Source: Gp13-AA77 sp036521995 (GTDB taxonomy: Bacteria; Acidobacteriota; Terriglobia; UBA7540). Taken from it: 64,000 nt of DNA. The position numbers were made by a program, and so were the translations under genes. The notes under the pieces are model-generated. The model saw only the letters and a program-made list of their open reading frames with translations. It was not told the DNA's origin and searched no databases. This document shows, piece by piece, positions 44,752-54,581 of the stretch. The stretch is from the NCBI GenBank assembly GCA_036521995.1, contig DATDGR010000064.1, positions 10,474-74,473 of the forward strand, read 5' to 3'. How positions within the stretch are numbered: the first letter of the stretch is position 1; each line of letters starts with the position of its first letter.

Positions 44752-45764
44752 GACCCCAAACAGCAGCCGGCACACTTTGCCGCTCTGGCGCTATATCTGA
44801 ATCCAGTCATAACCTAGATAACCACAAGGGATAGTGGCCCGATTTGGTGGCTTTGGGCTTTCGCGCGCTTTGATCGCCTCTCTGATTGCAAAGGGTTTAT
44901 TCGTTTTAAACAGACGACCTTTGCCCGAAATTTGGCTTTGGGTGTAGCCTCGATTTTGTTGATGATAAAGGACTTGATTGGCTTTGGTCTAGCCCCTTTT
45001 TGGCCATGTTTTGCTGATAATAAAAGACTTCTTGGCTTTGGATAAGGGGGCCCCCTGGGGTGTCAATCTGGCGCTATTTTGACTTCAATCTACTGATTCC
45101 AAATCGCTTCGACAAGATCCGATGATCTCGAAATGATGCCATAATTTCTAATGGTCCTCCTTACCATCTGATTCTAAATAACTTGTTGGCTTTGGGCGGA
45201 GGGCTAATTGAGCACTTGAGATCGGTCTGCGAAATACAATATATAGGGGTACCCTGATTCCGTTTCCTGGTGTGCGAACGCGCTCAACATGACATCCCCA
45301 CTCCTCCGGCGAAACGGAGGGTCCTGAACTATCCCCTTAGTAACTTATCAGTTTACTGGACACCGCCGGACCTTGTCAAGCGCAGTCTCGCTGAAATCCC
45401 AGACAGCCGCGTTGCACCGTTTTCCGGTGACACGTTCGCCGTCGGGTTGCTTCAGGCTGGGTACCTGGAGAGGCTGGAAAACTTAACCGAAAAATTACCT
45501 AATCTTCACACGAACGTGTTTAAAGTTGCGATTAGGTAGGAAGGGCGGTCATTGGGCCGGGCAAAGGCGCCGAATCCGCAGAGCGCCGGTCCACGTGACG
45601 CGACTTATCCACAAACGATCGCGGTCCGACGGCGAAACCGGGGGTTCAGCGCTCATCTTGTGCGGCAACTCAACGGCTTCATCGGCGATCCGGCTAGCAG
45701 CCAATAACTTAGCCAGGTGGCATTCCATCGCAAGTGAGGATTTCAAATCGGTAAAGGAGGATAT
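44752..45764. other. Long intergenic region before the second TonB-dependent receptor
   Basis: About 1 kb without a well-supported gene. It contains the second copy of the 113-114-base repeat (44935-45047), more GATTCYAAA-type words (45095 and 45170), and a GGGGGCCCCC palindrome at 45046-45055. A GTG-start frame at 45270-45539 (89 aa) has no ribosome binding site or recognised motif. It may include the receptor promoter. Confidence 0.5.
44935..45047. repeat. Dispersed intergenic repeat, copy 2, with 55-base internal period
   Basis: It begins GCTTTGGGTGTAGCC and ends GGCTTTGGATAAGG, with GATGATAAAGGAC (44961) and GATAATAAAAGAC (45016) 55 bases apart. It aligns along its full length with 8107-8220. 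Confidence 0.6.
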
Positions 45765-48620
45765 ATGCACCTCGCAACCGGATTTGCTTTCCTGCGGTTC
45801 CGTCTCGCTGCTTTGAGTCGCGGTCTCGCACACCTTCTTTTGCTCTTGTTCGGCCTCGTTTCCATCAGCTTGCTCTGGGCGGCGCCGGCGCTGGCCCAGA
45901 TGAGCAAGGGCCGAGTCGACGGACAGGTTGTGGACAAGACGGGCGGTGTCTTGCAGGGAGCAGAAGTGGTGCTCCAACCGGGAGGCGCTTCCGGCAAATC
46001 GGATAGTCAGGGTAATTTCAGCATCGCGGATGTGGCGCCGGGCAGCTACACGCTCACGGTTTCATACGTTGGCTTCGCGCCTTTCACGTCGAAGGTGACG
46101 GTAACCGCCGGCGGGGTGGCGCGGGTCACAGCAGCGCTCGCGGTTGCCTCCTCAACGCAACAGGTCACCGTGGTGGCCACGCCTCTGCACGGCGAGGCCG
46201 AGGCTGTCAACATTCAGCGCACGGCCGACAACATTCTTAACGTCATCCCGGCCGACGTCATCACCAGCCTTCCCAACGCCACCATTGCGGACGCTGCCGG
46301 CCGGCTACCCGGCGTTTCTCTGGAGCGTGACGAGGGTGAAGGCAAGTACATCGATGTGCGCGGCACGGCCCCCGAGCTTACCAACACCACGATCGACGGT
46401 ATCAACACCCCGTCGCCGGAGGGAGGCGTCCGCCAAGTGAAACTGGACACGATCCCTGCTGACCTGGTGGCGTCGGTCGAGGTCAACAAGACGCTGCAAG
46501 CCAACCAGGACGCGGACGGCATCGGCGGCTCGGTGAACCTGGTGACCAAGACCGCCGGCGAAAAGCCCTCACTGTCGTTCGGAGGCATCGGCGGATACAC
46601 GCCCATCGTCGATGGCCGCCACATGGACCAGTTCAATTTCACCGTCGGCGACCGCTTTGGCGCGTCGAAGCGCCTGGGGATGCTGTTCGGGGCCTCTTAC
46701 GACTACAACGGCCGCGGCATCGACGACATCGAACCCGTTCCGGACGCGGTGCAGAATCCCAATGGTTCGCTGACTCCGACCTTCGACTCCATGGACATCC
46801 GCGAGTACGCCTACAACCGCTCGCGCTGGGGATTTGGGGGGAGCACAGACTACCGGATCAAAGAGAGTTCGGTGATTAGCCTTCGTTATCTCTACTCGGC
46901 TTTCAAGGATTACGGCGATAAATGGGTCTATACCTTGAACGACGGCAGCGCTCCAGGGTTCAGCAATGAAGCGCGGAGACCCAAGTACAGCATCGGAAAT
47001 CTCGCGCTGACCGGCACGCACACCAAGAACTCCTACCTCATCCACTGGGAGGCCTCGGTGGCGGATGCCAGCCAGCTTGCCTCCGCGGGCAACCCCGGGG
47101 CCGATTTCGGGCCGATCGGAGCCCTGGCCAACTCCACAGGCTGCCTATACGACGCGCCGGCCACCAGCAACATCTATCTTCCGCAGTGGACGCCGAGCTG
47201 CTTTACCCCGGGTCCGGATGACCTCTATCAACCGTCGATGTACTCGCTGAGCGACGTCGTCTACTCGCATGGCCTGACCGAGCAGCTTAACCTGCAGGGC
47301 TCGGCCGACGTGTCCAAATACTACTACCTGGGTTCGCACTTCGCCACCTTCCAGTTCGGTGGCAAGGTGCGGAACGCCCATAAATTCGACGATTCCTGGC
47401 AGGACACTTTCACGCCTAATGGCACCCTGCTGATGGCCCAGTTCCTCAGCAATTTCACAAACCCGAACTACTATGATAGGCACTACACGTTGGGACCCGT
47501 CACCAACTGGAACGACATCACCGGCTTCGTCAACTCCAATCCCTCCCAGTTCGGCTTCAGCTCCACCTTCGGCGGCAACAACAACAATTTCGATCTCATC
47601 GAGCGCATCTCGGCCGGATACGCCATGAACACCGTCGACCTCGGGCGCGTGCGTCTGATCACCGGCCTGCGATTCGAGGAGACACAGGTTCATACTCTGA
47701 GTTGCAACTGCACAAACCAGATCACGGGGACCGGCCCGGTCAACGTACCGTTCAATGGTTCATACTACGATGTTCTGCCGAGCGCCGCCGCGCGCATCCG
47801 CCTCGATGACAACTCCGACCTTCGGCTGGTCTACAGCCGGGGGTTGGCGCGTCCGGACCCCGAGTACCTGACCACCGCGGTGACGGAGGACACCACCACC
47901 CATCCTTTTACCTTCAGCATTGGGAATCCTGGCCTGAAGCCGGAGCACGCGAACAACTTCGACGTCCTCTACGAACGTTATCTGAAGCCGTTCGGGATGA
48001 TTTCAGGTGGCGTATTCTACAAGAGTCTGACCGATCCGATCATCGAGACCGAATCGCATCCCGTGACGGGACCGTATGCGGGTTACATCCTGCAGCAACC
48101 GGGAAACGCCGGCAGCGCTTTTGTGGCGGGTTTCGAAGCTGCGTACCAGCAGAATTTCAATTCGCTTCCCGGTGTCTGGAGCGGGTTGGGCATCATGGCC
48201 AACTACTTGTATGCGGCCTCACGCGCTTACGATTTGCAAGGCCGCTCCGATCACCCTCCCTTGCTCCGCACGTCGCCCAGCGTGTGGAATATCAGTCCGA
48301 GTTATGCCCGCGGCCGTGTGACCATGCGCTTCGGAGCGACTTACAACGGTGCCAGCATCTACCAGTACAACTACCAGGACGGGGCAGCGTACGGCATCAA
48401 CGGTCCCAACGGCGACAACTATCTCTACCCGCACTTCCAGATCGATGCGCAGGCGAGTGTCCGCGTCAGGGGCGGCCTCTCGCTGCTCGCCTCTGGCTTG
48501 AACCTGTCCAACGAAGTCTTCGGCTTCTACAACGGCGGCATCCAATACATGACGCAGCGCGAATACTACAAGCCTACGTACGAAGTCGGTTTCCGCTGGG
48601 TTAGCGGTAGTGAGAAATGA
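45765..48620 (+). CDS. TonB-dependent receptor with carboxypeptidase-regulatory domain
   Basis: The 951-aa protein starts at ATG 45765, preceded by AAAGGAGGATAT, an ideal ribosome binding site. The signal peptide (LLLLLFGLVSISLLWAAPALA) is followed by a carboxypeptidase-regulatory domain (VDGQVVDKTGGVLQGAEVVL to GFAPFTSKVTV). A plug domain (AIADAAGRLPGVSLERDEGEGKYI-like region with IDGINTPSPEGG and GSVNLVTKTAG) and a beta-barrel come next. The barrel contains LRLVYSRGLARPDPEYL and GNPGLKPEHANNFDVLYERY, typical of TIGR01782-type receptors. The C-terminus ends in a short charged tail rather than Phe. It probably imports a polymer-derived substrate; no inducible regulator is adjacent. Confidence 0.9.
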   Translation: MHLATGFAFLRFRLAALSRGLAHLLLLLFGLVSISLLWAAPALAQMSKGRVDGQVVDKTGGVLQGAEVVLQPGGASGKSDSQGNFSIADVAPGSYTLTVSYVGFAPFTSKVTVTAGGVARVTAALAVASSTQQVTVVATPLHGEAEAVNIQRTADNILNVIPADVITSLPNATIADAAGRLPGVSLERDEGEGKYIDVRGTAPELTNTTIDGINTPSPEGGVRQVKLDTIPADLVASVEVNKTLQANQDADGIGGSVNLVTKTAGEKPSLSFGGIGGYTPIVDGRHMDQFNFTVGDRFGASKRLGMLFGASYDYNGRGIDDIEPVPDAVQNPNGSLTPTFDSMDIREYAYNRSRWGFGGSTDYRIKESSVISLRYLYSAFKDYGDKWVYTLNDGSAPGFSNEARRPKYSIGNLALTGTHTKNSYLIHWEASVADASQLASAGNPGADFGPIGALANSTGCLYDAPATSNIYLPQWTPSCFTPGPDDLYQPSMYSLSDVVYSHGLTEQLNLQGSADVSKYYYLGSHFATFQFGGKVRNAHKFDDSWQDTFTPNGTLLMAQFLSNFTNPNYYDRHYTLGPVTNWNDITGFVNSNPSQFGFSSTFGGNNNNFDLIERISAGYAMNTVDLGRVRLITGLRFEETQVHTLSCNCTNQITGTGPVNVPFNGSYYDVLPSAAARIRLDDNSDLRLVYSRGLARPDPEYLTTAVTEDTTTHPFTFSIGNPGLKPEHANNFDVLYERYLKPFGMISGGVFYKSLTDPIIETESHPVTGPYAGYILQQPGNAGSAFVAGFEAAYQQNFNSLPGVWSGLGIMANYLYAASRAYDLQGRSDHPPLLRTSPSVWNISPSYARGRVTMRFGATYNGASIYQYNYQDGAAYGINGPNGDNYLYPHFQIDAQASVRVRGGLSLLASGLNLSNEVFGFYNGGIQYMTQREYYKPTYEVGFRWVSGSEK

Positions 48621-48795
48621 GCCGTTTGGTGCCGGTGTTGTCTTGGGCGGCGAGACTCAGACCCAGCGCATTTTCGTGGGACGCAGCAAGGTTCTACTTG
48701 ATGTACAAGGATGCCACGGCGAATGTCGAGCGTTCGCTGCCGCGTTGCACCTATCCCCGGGGGCGGCCGATGTTCGACCCAACTCGCTGCCTCCC

Positions 48796-50088
48796 TCACT
48801 TCAGCGAGATCTTGAACACTACGCCGTAACCGAAGGCCCCGCCCTCAAAGGTCGTGCCGTACAAGGCGCCTTGGACCAGCGACAGGCCTGCGATCGGCCA
48901 GTATCCGTCCGCTCCGCCGGTGAAGGTGTACAGCACGGTCTCGTTTCCCAACGGAGTGAGTTTGAAGATCACCCCACAGCCAAAAGAGCCCAAGGGACAT
49001 GAGCTGCTGCTGTTGCCGCCATACTGGGTGGTGTCATAAAGATTCCCGGCCGGATCCCGGATCAGGCTGGCGTAGGGGGCCCAGCCGTCCGCGGCGCCCG
49101 TGAAGGTGTACAGCACGGTCTCATCTCCTGAAGGAGCCAGCTTGAACACCACGCCGCACCCATTCGAGCCATTCGGACATGAACCGCCGTGGGTACCGCC
49201 GAAAACGGTGGTACCGTAAAGGTTGCCGGCTGCATCCCGGATCAGGCCGGCCTCGGGGGTTCCCCCGTCCGCCTTGCCCGTGAAGCTGTACAGCACCGTC
49301 TCGTTTCCCAGCGGATCGATCTTGAAGACCACTCCACAACCGCTCGCGCCAAACGGGCAGGTGCTGCTGCCATTACCGCCGGCAGCTGCCGTGCCGTACA
49401 GGTTGCCGGCCGCGTCCCGGACTAGAGGCGCGTGGGGGCTGGCGCCGTCGGCTCCTCCCGTGAAGCGGTACAGAACCATGTAGTGTTGCCCCGTCGGGTC
49501 CAGCCTGAAGGCCACTCCGCAGCCGTCCGGGCTGCACAGGCCAGTGAGATCGCCTCCCTCGGAAGCGGTGCCGTAGAAGTTCCCCGCCGGGTCCCGGATC
49601 AGGCTTGCAGCCGGAACCTTCCCGTCCGCTCGCCCAAAGCTATGGATTACCGCCTCGCTTCCCGCCGAATCCAGTTTGAACACGACTCCGCACCCGCGGG
49701 ACGGATCGCAGCTCGTATTGCCACCGAAGAGGGTTGTGCCATAAAGATTGCCGGCTTCGTCCCGCACCAAACCCGCTGACGGTCCAAAGCCGTCCCCTCC
49801 GGCGTTGAAACTGTACAACACCATCTCGGTTCCCGCCTGGTCCAGCTTGAACACGACCCCACAGGTGTCGTGAGGTGCGATACATGAGCTGCTGAAATTG
49901 CCGCCTGACTGGGTGGTACCGTACAGGTCACGGGCTGAGTCCGCGATCAAGGCGGCGGCGGGAGAGCCTCCGTCCAATTCCCCAGTAAACGTGTAGAGCA
50001 CGGAGTAGCTCTGCGCGCGCGCGGTAATCGTCACCGCGCACAGCACACAGACGGCGCAGCCCGTTTTCCACCAATTCAGTTTCTTCAT
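48796..50088 (-). CDS. GloVer-type tandem-repeat secreted protein
   Basis: The 430-aa protein starts at ATG 50088, preceded by AAGGAGTGGCAAC. A signal peptide (GCAVCVLCAVTITARA) precedes about eight copies of a repeat built on RDAAGNLYGTT.GG, CGVVFKLD..G, and VLYSFTG.ADG. This is the same family as 9842-11329 but with Cys pairs in most repeats (SCIAPHDTCG, SCPNGSNGCG), suggesting disulfides. There is no C-terminal Ig or anchor domain. The extracellular role is unknown. Confidence 0.8.
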   Translation of the reverse strand: MKKLNWWKTGCAVCVLCAVTITARAQSYSVLYTFTGELDGGSPAAALIADSARDLYGTTQSGGNFSSSCIAPHDTCGVVFKLDQAGTEMVLYSFNAGGDGFGPSAGLVRDEAGNLYGTTLFGGNTSCDPSRGCGVVFKLDSAGSEAVIHSFGRADGKVPAASLIRDPAGNFYGTASEGGDLTGLCSPDGCGVAFRLDPTGQHYMVLYRFTGGADGASPHAPLVRDAAGNLYGTAAAGGNGSSTCPFGASGCGVVFKIDPLGNETVLYSFTGKADGGTPEAGLIRDAAGNLYGTTVFGGTHGGSCPNGSNGCGVVFKLAPSGDETVLYTFTGAADGWAPYASLIRDPAGNLYDTTQYGGNSSSSCPLGSFGCGVIFKLTPLGNETVLYTFTGGADGYWPIAGLSLVQGALYGTTFEGGAFGYGVVFKISLK

Positions 50089-50384
50089 GTTGCCACTCCT
50101 TGGAGATTCGGCTTGAGATCAGCGTCCGCAGTATACACTGGAATTGTGAGCGTTTCTTGAACGGCTCTGCGCCCGGGCGGGTGTAAATGGAACAAATACC
50201 GAAAACGAGGAAGGCAGCCACTCCTGCTCTGGAATCAACAAACCCGTAGGGGCGAAGAGACTGGATGCAATGATTCTTTTGGAAACGGACTGGTGTTGAT
50301 CTCATATAATGGTGGTTGCGGCCCACCGGCTTCGCCCGGCTTCCTGAACGGCCAACTGCCAAGGGTCGGCCGTCAACTGCTCCG

Positions 50385-51842
50385 ATGAAAGAGTTCGCTC
50401 AACGTGCCCTCAATACGGCTGGGGTCTGCCGCGCGAGCTACGCCGACGTCCGCGTGGTCGACTACCACCAGCGCTACGTTTCCACCAAGAACGGCCAGGC
50501 CGCCGGGGTGCGCGACCACGAGTCGCTCGGCCTTGGGGTCCGGGTGATCGCGGATGGCGCCTGGGGTTTTGCCTCCACCGATGATCTTTCGCCAGACTCC
50601 ATTGACCGGACGGCCGCTCAGGCGGTGGAAGTGGCCCGGGCCAGCGCCCTCGCTAAGAAGCATGACGTGGAGCTGACTTTCGAAGACACGGCGGTGGACC
50701 AGTGGGAGAGTCCCTGCCGCATCGACCCCTTCACCGTGCCGGTCTCGGCCTCGATCGATCTGCTGCTCAAGGTGGACGCCGAGCTCAGGCGGGTGCCCGG
50801 CGTCACCCTGGCCGAAGGGGCGATGGACTTTCGCCGCATCGAGCAGTGGTTTGTGTCCAGTCTGGGCTCGGAGATCCGGCAGCTCCGCACCCAGACGGGA
50901 GTAGGCTACTCGGCCAGCTCCTTTGGCGACGGCGAGATCCAGAAGCGCTCTTACCCCAGTTCCTTTGGCGGCCAATATCAGACCACCGGGTATGAGCTGG
51001 TGGAGCAGTTGGACCTTTTGGGCCATGCGCCCCGGATTGCCGAAGAAGCGGTGGCACTGCACCAGGCCGGGCAGTGCCCGCAGGGCGTCAAGGACATCAT
51101 TCTGGGCGGTTCACAGCTCGGCCTGCAGATTCATGAGTCCATCGGCCATCCCATTGAGCTTGACCGTGTGCTGGGCGATGAAGCCAATTACGCCGGGATG
51201 AGCTTTTTGACGCTCGAAAAGCGCAACCGCCTGAAGTATGCCTCGGAGATCGTCAACGTGGTGGCGGACGCGCGTCCGGCGCACGGGCCCGGCCTGGGCA
51301 TTTTTGCTTACGACGACGAGGGCGTGCCGGCCCAAGAGACCCCCATCATCCGGGACGGGCTGTTCGTCGGGTATCTCAGCTCGCGGGAGTCGGCGCGAGC
51401 GGTGGGCTTGGGGCGGTCGAGCGGCGCCATGCGGGCCGAGCACTGGAACCGCATCCCGATTATCCGCATGACGAACGTCAGCCTGCAGCCGGGCGCATGG
51501 AAACTCGAAGACCTGATCGCCGACACCGAGGACGGCATCCTGATGGAGACCAACCGGAGCTGGTCCATCGACGACCGGCGTTACAACTTCCAGTTCGGGA
51601 CCGAGATCGGCTGGGAGATCAAGGGCGGCAAGCGCACCCGGATGCTCAAGAATCCGAGCTATGGCGGCATCACGACCGATTTCTGGAATTCCTGTGACGC
51701 CATCTGTGGACCGAAGGAATGGGTTCTGTGGGGCACACCCAACTGTGGCAAGGGCCAACCCGGCCAGCTCATGGGCACCGGCCATGGCGCGGCTCCGGCG
51801 CGGTTCCGCCAGGTGCAGGTGGGAGTGGCGTACGGCCATTGA
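50385..51842 (+). CDS. tldD: TldD-type metallopeptidase subunit
   Basis: The 485-aa protein starts at ATG 50385. The N-terminal domain includes VRDHESLGLGVRVIADGAWGFASTD, and the zinc HExxxH motif is HESIGHPIELDR (about residues 250-261). The C-terminal region includes NCGKGQPGQLMGTGHGAAPARF, with the conserved Cys and HGA residues. TldD pairs with TldE (PmbA) to degrade unfolded or leader peptides, as in microcin B17 maturation and CcdA turnover in E. coli. The partner gene follows 70 bases later. Confidence 0.9.
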   Translation: MKEFAQRALNTAGVCRASYADVRVVDYHQRYVSTKNGQAAGVRDHESLGLGVRVIADGAWGFASTDDLSPDSIDRTAAQAVEVARASALAKKHDVELTFEDTAVDQWESPCRIDPFTVPVSASIDLLLKVDAELRRVPGVTLAEGAMDFRRIEQWFVSSLGSEIRQLRTQTGVGYSASSFGDGEIQKRSYPSSFGGQYQTTGYELVEQLDLLGHAPRIAEEAVALHQAGQCPQGVKDIILGGSQLGLQIHESIGHPIELDRVLGDEANYAGMSFLTLEKRNRLKYASEIVNVVADARPAHGPGLGIFAYDDEGVPAQETPIIRDGLFVGYLSSRESARAVGLGRSSGAMRAEHWNRIPIIRMTNVSLQPGAWKLEDLIADTEDGILMETNRSWSIDDRRYNFQFGTEIGWEIKGGKRTRMLKNPSYGGITTDFWNSCDAICGPKEWVLWGTPNCGKGQPGQLMGTGHGAAPARFRQVQVGVAYGH

Positions 51843-51912
51843 GGACTGTCCAATGGGGCAGGCAACTGTTGCGCTGCGGAACTTCGGTAGCGCTGAATCG
51901 CTCAATCACCCA

Positions 51913-53247
51913 ATGTTGACAAGGCAACACGCCCTAGAGCTCTTCCACCAGGTCATCCGATACTCCACCGCCGATGAGACCGAAGCGCTCATCACGTCCA
52001 ACCGGTACGCTTTGACGCGCTTCGCCAATAACAGCATCCATCAGAACGTCACCGAAGACGGCCTCTATCTCTCAGTTCGGGCGGTCTCGGACAAGCGCAT
52101 GGCACGCGCCGGCAGCAATAAACTCGAGGAAGGTTCCATCCGCCGGCTAGCCGAGGCCGCCCTCGAACTGGCGAAACTCCAGCCTCGAGACCCGGAGCTG
52201 CTGCCCATGCCGGGACCCCAGTTGTACCGGGGTGTCGACCGCTTTTATCCGGCCACCGCGGAACTCAGTCCCCAGGAGCGAGCCGAGACCGTGGCCGGGG
52301 TGATCCGGAGGGCTGAAGAGGACCATCTCACCGCTGCCGGTGTGTTCTCGAGTGGCGCCTCGGCGACGGCGCTCTTCAACTCGCGCGGCCTGCGGGCGTT
52401 TCACGAGGAAACCCTCTCGGAGTTCTCGGTCACCATGCTCGGTCCGACGAGTTCGGGGTGGGCCAAGAAGACGGGTGCCAACCATCTTGAACTCGATCCG
52501 GTGGCGCTGGCCGATCGCGCCGCCCGGAAGGCGCTGACCGCGGCCGAGCCGCACGAGATTCCACCCTGCCGCTACACGGTGATTCTCGAGCCCTCGGCCG
52601 TGCTCGATCTCTTTGGATTTCTCGTTTTCGACTTCAGCGGTCTGGCGGTGGCGGAGCAGCGAAGCAGTTTGACCGGCAGGGTGGGCCAGAAGCTCTTTGG
52701 CGCCAACGTCGAGTTGCTCGACGATGTCTACCATCCGCTCCATCTCGGCGCTCCGTTTGATGGCGAGGGAGTGCCACGGCAACGGGTAACCCTGGTGGAG
52801 CACGGCGCGGTGAAGAATCTGGTCTACGCGCGCCAGACCGCTCGTAAGCTCGGCGTGGAGCCTACAGGCCACGGATTCCCGCTGCCGAACGATTATGGCG
52901 AGGCCCCGATGAGCATCGTCATGGAGGGCGGGCGCCACAGCGTGGAAGAGATGATCCGCGCGACCGAACGCGGGCTGCTGGTAACTCGCCTCTGGTACAT
53001 TCGTGAGGTAGATCCTTATCAAAAGATCGTCACCGGCATGACACGCGACGGCACGTTCTGGATCGAAGACGGAGAGGTGCGGTACGGCGTGAAGAATCTT
53101 CGCTTCAACCAGAGCCTGATCGAAATGCTGTCCCAGGTCGAGATGATGGGCCCGGCCGAGCGTGCGGCGGGCGAGGAGTCCTTCGAGATGGTGGTGCCGG
53201 CCATGAGGGTGTCGAACTTCAATTTCTCTTCGGTAACGAAGTTTTGA
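51913..53247 (+). CDS. pmbA: TldE/PmbA-type metallopeptidase partner subunit
   Basis: The 444-aa protein of the PmbA/TldE family shows ALITSNRYALTRFANNSIHQNVTEDG at the N-terminus and VILEPSAVLDLFGFLVFDFSG in the centre. It lacks the HExxxH motif, as TldE subunits do. ATG 51913 matches the usual family start; ATG 51853 would add 20 residues. It forms the heterodimeric protease with the TldD encoded upstream. Confidence 0.88.
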   Translation: MLTRQHALELFHQVIRYSTADETEALITSNRYALTRFANNSIHQNVTEDGLYLSVRAVSDKRMARAGSNKLEEGSIRRLAEAALELAKLQPRDPELLPMPGPQLYRGVDRFYPATAELSPQERAETVAGVIRRAEEDHLTAAGVFSSGASATALFNSRGLRAFHEETLSEFSVTMLGPTSSGWAKKTGANHLELDPVALADRAARKALTAAEPHEIPPCRYTVILEPSAVLDLFGFLVFDFSGLAVAEQRSSLTGRVGQKLFGANVELLDDVYHPLHLGAPFDGEGVPRQRVTLVEHGAVKNLVYARQTARKLGVEPTGHGFPLPNDYGEAPMSIVMEGGRHSVEEMIRATERGLLVTRLWYIREVDPYQKIVTGMTRDGTFWIEDGEVRYGVKNLRFNQSLIEMLSQVEMMGPAERAAGEESFEMVVPAMRVSNFNFSSVTKF

Positions 53248-53437
53248 AGGTCAGCGATTAAGTTTTCATCAGTCAGGCTTTCGCGGACTCAGTTTTTCGG
53301 GTCGGTTGTCAGTTCGCGGCGGCGTGTTGTATTCTGTCGATTGGGAGACTTTGGGTAGGTGCTCGGCCCTTGTTTCGGCCTGCTACCGCTATCGGAGAAA
53401 CTGAAAACTGCGATGTGCTTGCCTGCCGGGCGTATCC

Positions 53438-53512
53438 GGCGCTATCGTCTAGGGGTTAGGACGTGAGATTCTCAATCTCAAAACCCGGGTTCGATTCCCG
53501 GTAGCGCTACCA
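53438..53512 (+). tRNA. tRNA-Glu (anticodon CTC), CCA encoded
   Basis: The acceptor GGCGCTA pairs with TAGCGCT (one G-U at position 1-72), followed by discriminator A and CCA. The anticodon stem TGAGA/TCTCA holds loop TTCTCAA, giving anticodon CTC for GAG. The T-arm is CCGGG-TTCGATT-CCCGG. It is intact and directly precedes the mobile region. Confidence 0.92.
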
Positions 53513-53829
53513 AATCTTCAAGTTAACATTTTGACCGCATAAATAGAGGACAATCTCAAGATCCGGAGCGGTTTCTCCGTTGCCTCGCGGAATCTATTGT
53601 GTCTGCCTCGTACCCTACAGAAATGGACAGTAAATGGACAGTATGCACACAAAAAGGCGGGGCTTCGAAGCCTTGTGATCTTGAGTAGAGTGGAGCCGGT
53701 AGACCTGATGCGCACGGGTTAGAAGGTTTCGCGAGAGCGTGGGGCCGTTTCGCGGAGAAGTCGTGCCTGCATGCGTCTGGTGCTCGCAGGTGACAACACG
53801 TCTGGGACGATAGTTCCGTGTCCTTTCGG
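53513..53829. other. Region between tRNA-Glu and the mobile element
   Basis: No supported gene. A repeated AAATGGACAGTA word occurs around 53620-53640. The composition is mixed and the local short frames are not convincing. It may hold an old integration boundary, but no copy of the tRNA-Glu 3' end was found elsewhere in the window. Confidence 0.4.
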
Positions 53830-53846
53830 CAATTAACCGGCCAATC
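53830..53846. repeat. Candidate left terminal site of the four-gene element
   Basis: CAATTAACCGGCCAATC is the inverted counterpart, with two mismatches, of 63027-63043. Its core ATTAACCGGCCAAT is itself nearly palindromic, as expected for a tyrosine recombinase core site. Confidence 0.45.
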
Positions 53847-53980
53847 GTTTGAAGCTCGCCCCTAAAGCTGTAGTCGAGAAGCGTTATTCTCTTCCAGTTG
53901 GAATTTTTCTTCAGGAGGAGGGGCTCTGCTTCCGGCTCAGATCTGGGGAGGTCAGTGCCAGGGCAGAGCCCCGATGAACT

Positions 53981-54508
53981 ACGGTTCTTTTTATCCCACT
54001 TTCTGTCCCGGCGCACAAGCTCGATTCGGATTGGGCCGAAGAGTGCGCCGACGTCATCCTGCGGCGATGTCCCGTTTGTGTGCGCGATTCGATCACCGGT
54101 CACGGACGACGCCGCAAGCAGGCGCATGATGAGCATCACGACTGGATCTCAATCCGTCGCGGTCACTGCCGACGTTGCGGAAAGACATTCACCTTTCTGC
54201 CGCCGCTTTCCCTCCCTTACACCCACTACAGCTTGTTGGCTCGTTGTCAGGCCCTGCAGCGGCGCTTGGTCGAACACTGTTCCTGGGAGGAGGCGACGCC
54301 ACTGCTCAAAGACCCGAATCGCCTCCCCGATCCCTCCACGCTCCGCCGCTGGTCTCGGGGCCTGGACGCCTCACAACCCGCTCGCTCCTTTCTTCGCCAA
54401 ATACTCTCCCGGCTCGCTCACTGGCTGGTACCCCGTGATCAGGCAAATTCCGAAGCTTTGTCGGAGCTGACTCCGGTTCTGCAAGTCCTCTGGCCCCTGC
54501 GTCTCTGA
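53981..54508 (+). CDS. DUF6431-like zinc-ribbon protein, start codon apparently lost (ACG)
   Basis: The frame is open from a TGA just upstream (53975-53977), and the protein-like sequence begins VLFIPLSVPAHKLDSDWAEECADVILRRC. The only plausible start before the first zinc pair is ACG 53981, possibly a mutated ATG; GTG 54080 would omit the CPVC pair. Two zinc-binding pairs, CPVC and CRRC, flank a basic stretch (GHGRRRKQAHDEHHDW). A conserved region (TFTFLPPLSLPYTHYSLLARCQ) and a C-terminal SELTPVLQVLWPLRL follow. It resembles DUF6431 proteins, whose function is unknown; a DNA-end or target-site binding role in the element is inference. Length is about 175 aa. Confidence 0.6.
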   Translation, partial: TVLFIPLSVPAHKLDSDWAEECADVILRRCPVCVRDSITGHGRRRKQAHDEHHDWISIRRGHCRRCGKTFTFLPPLSLPYTHYSLLARCQALQRRLVEHCSWEEATPLLKDPNRLPDPSTLRRWSRGLDASQPARSFLRQILSRLAHWLVPRDQANSEALSELTPVLQVLWPLRL

Positions 54509-54581
54509 GAAGTTTTGGGCGCCCACCATCCTTGCCTGGGAATGGCGTCGCACCTCTCCTACGCTGGTCTCCGAAGGCGAG

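Noticed and set aside
45270..45539. Small gene (89 aa) in the 44.8-45.8 kb intergenic region
   Set aside because: GTG start without Shine-Dalgarno, no motif, and repeats nearby; not strong enough to call.
53615..54139. Minus-strand frame suggesting an integrase next to tRNA-Glu
   Set aside because: No catalytic residues or conserved boxes; it is antisense to the DUF6431-like gene.
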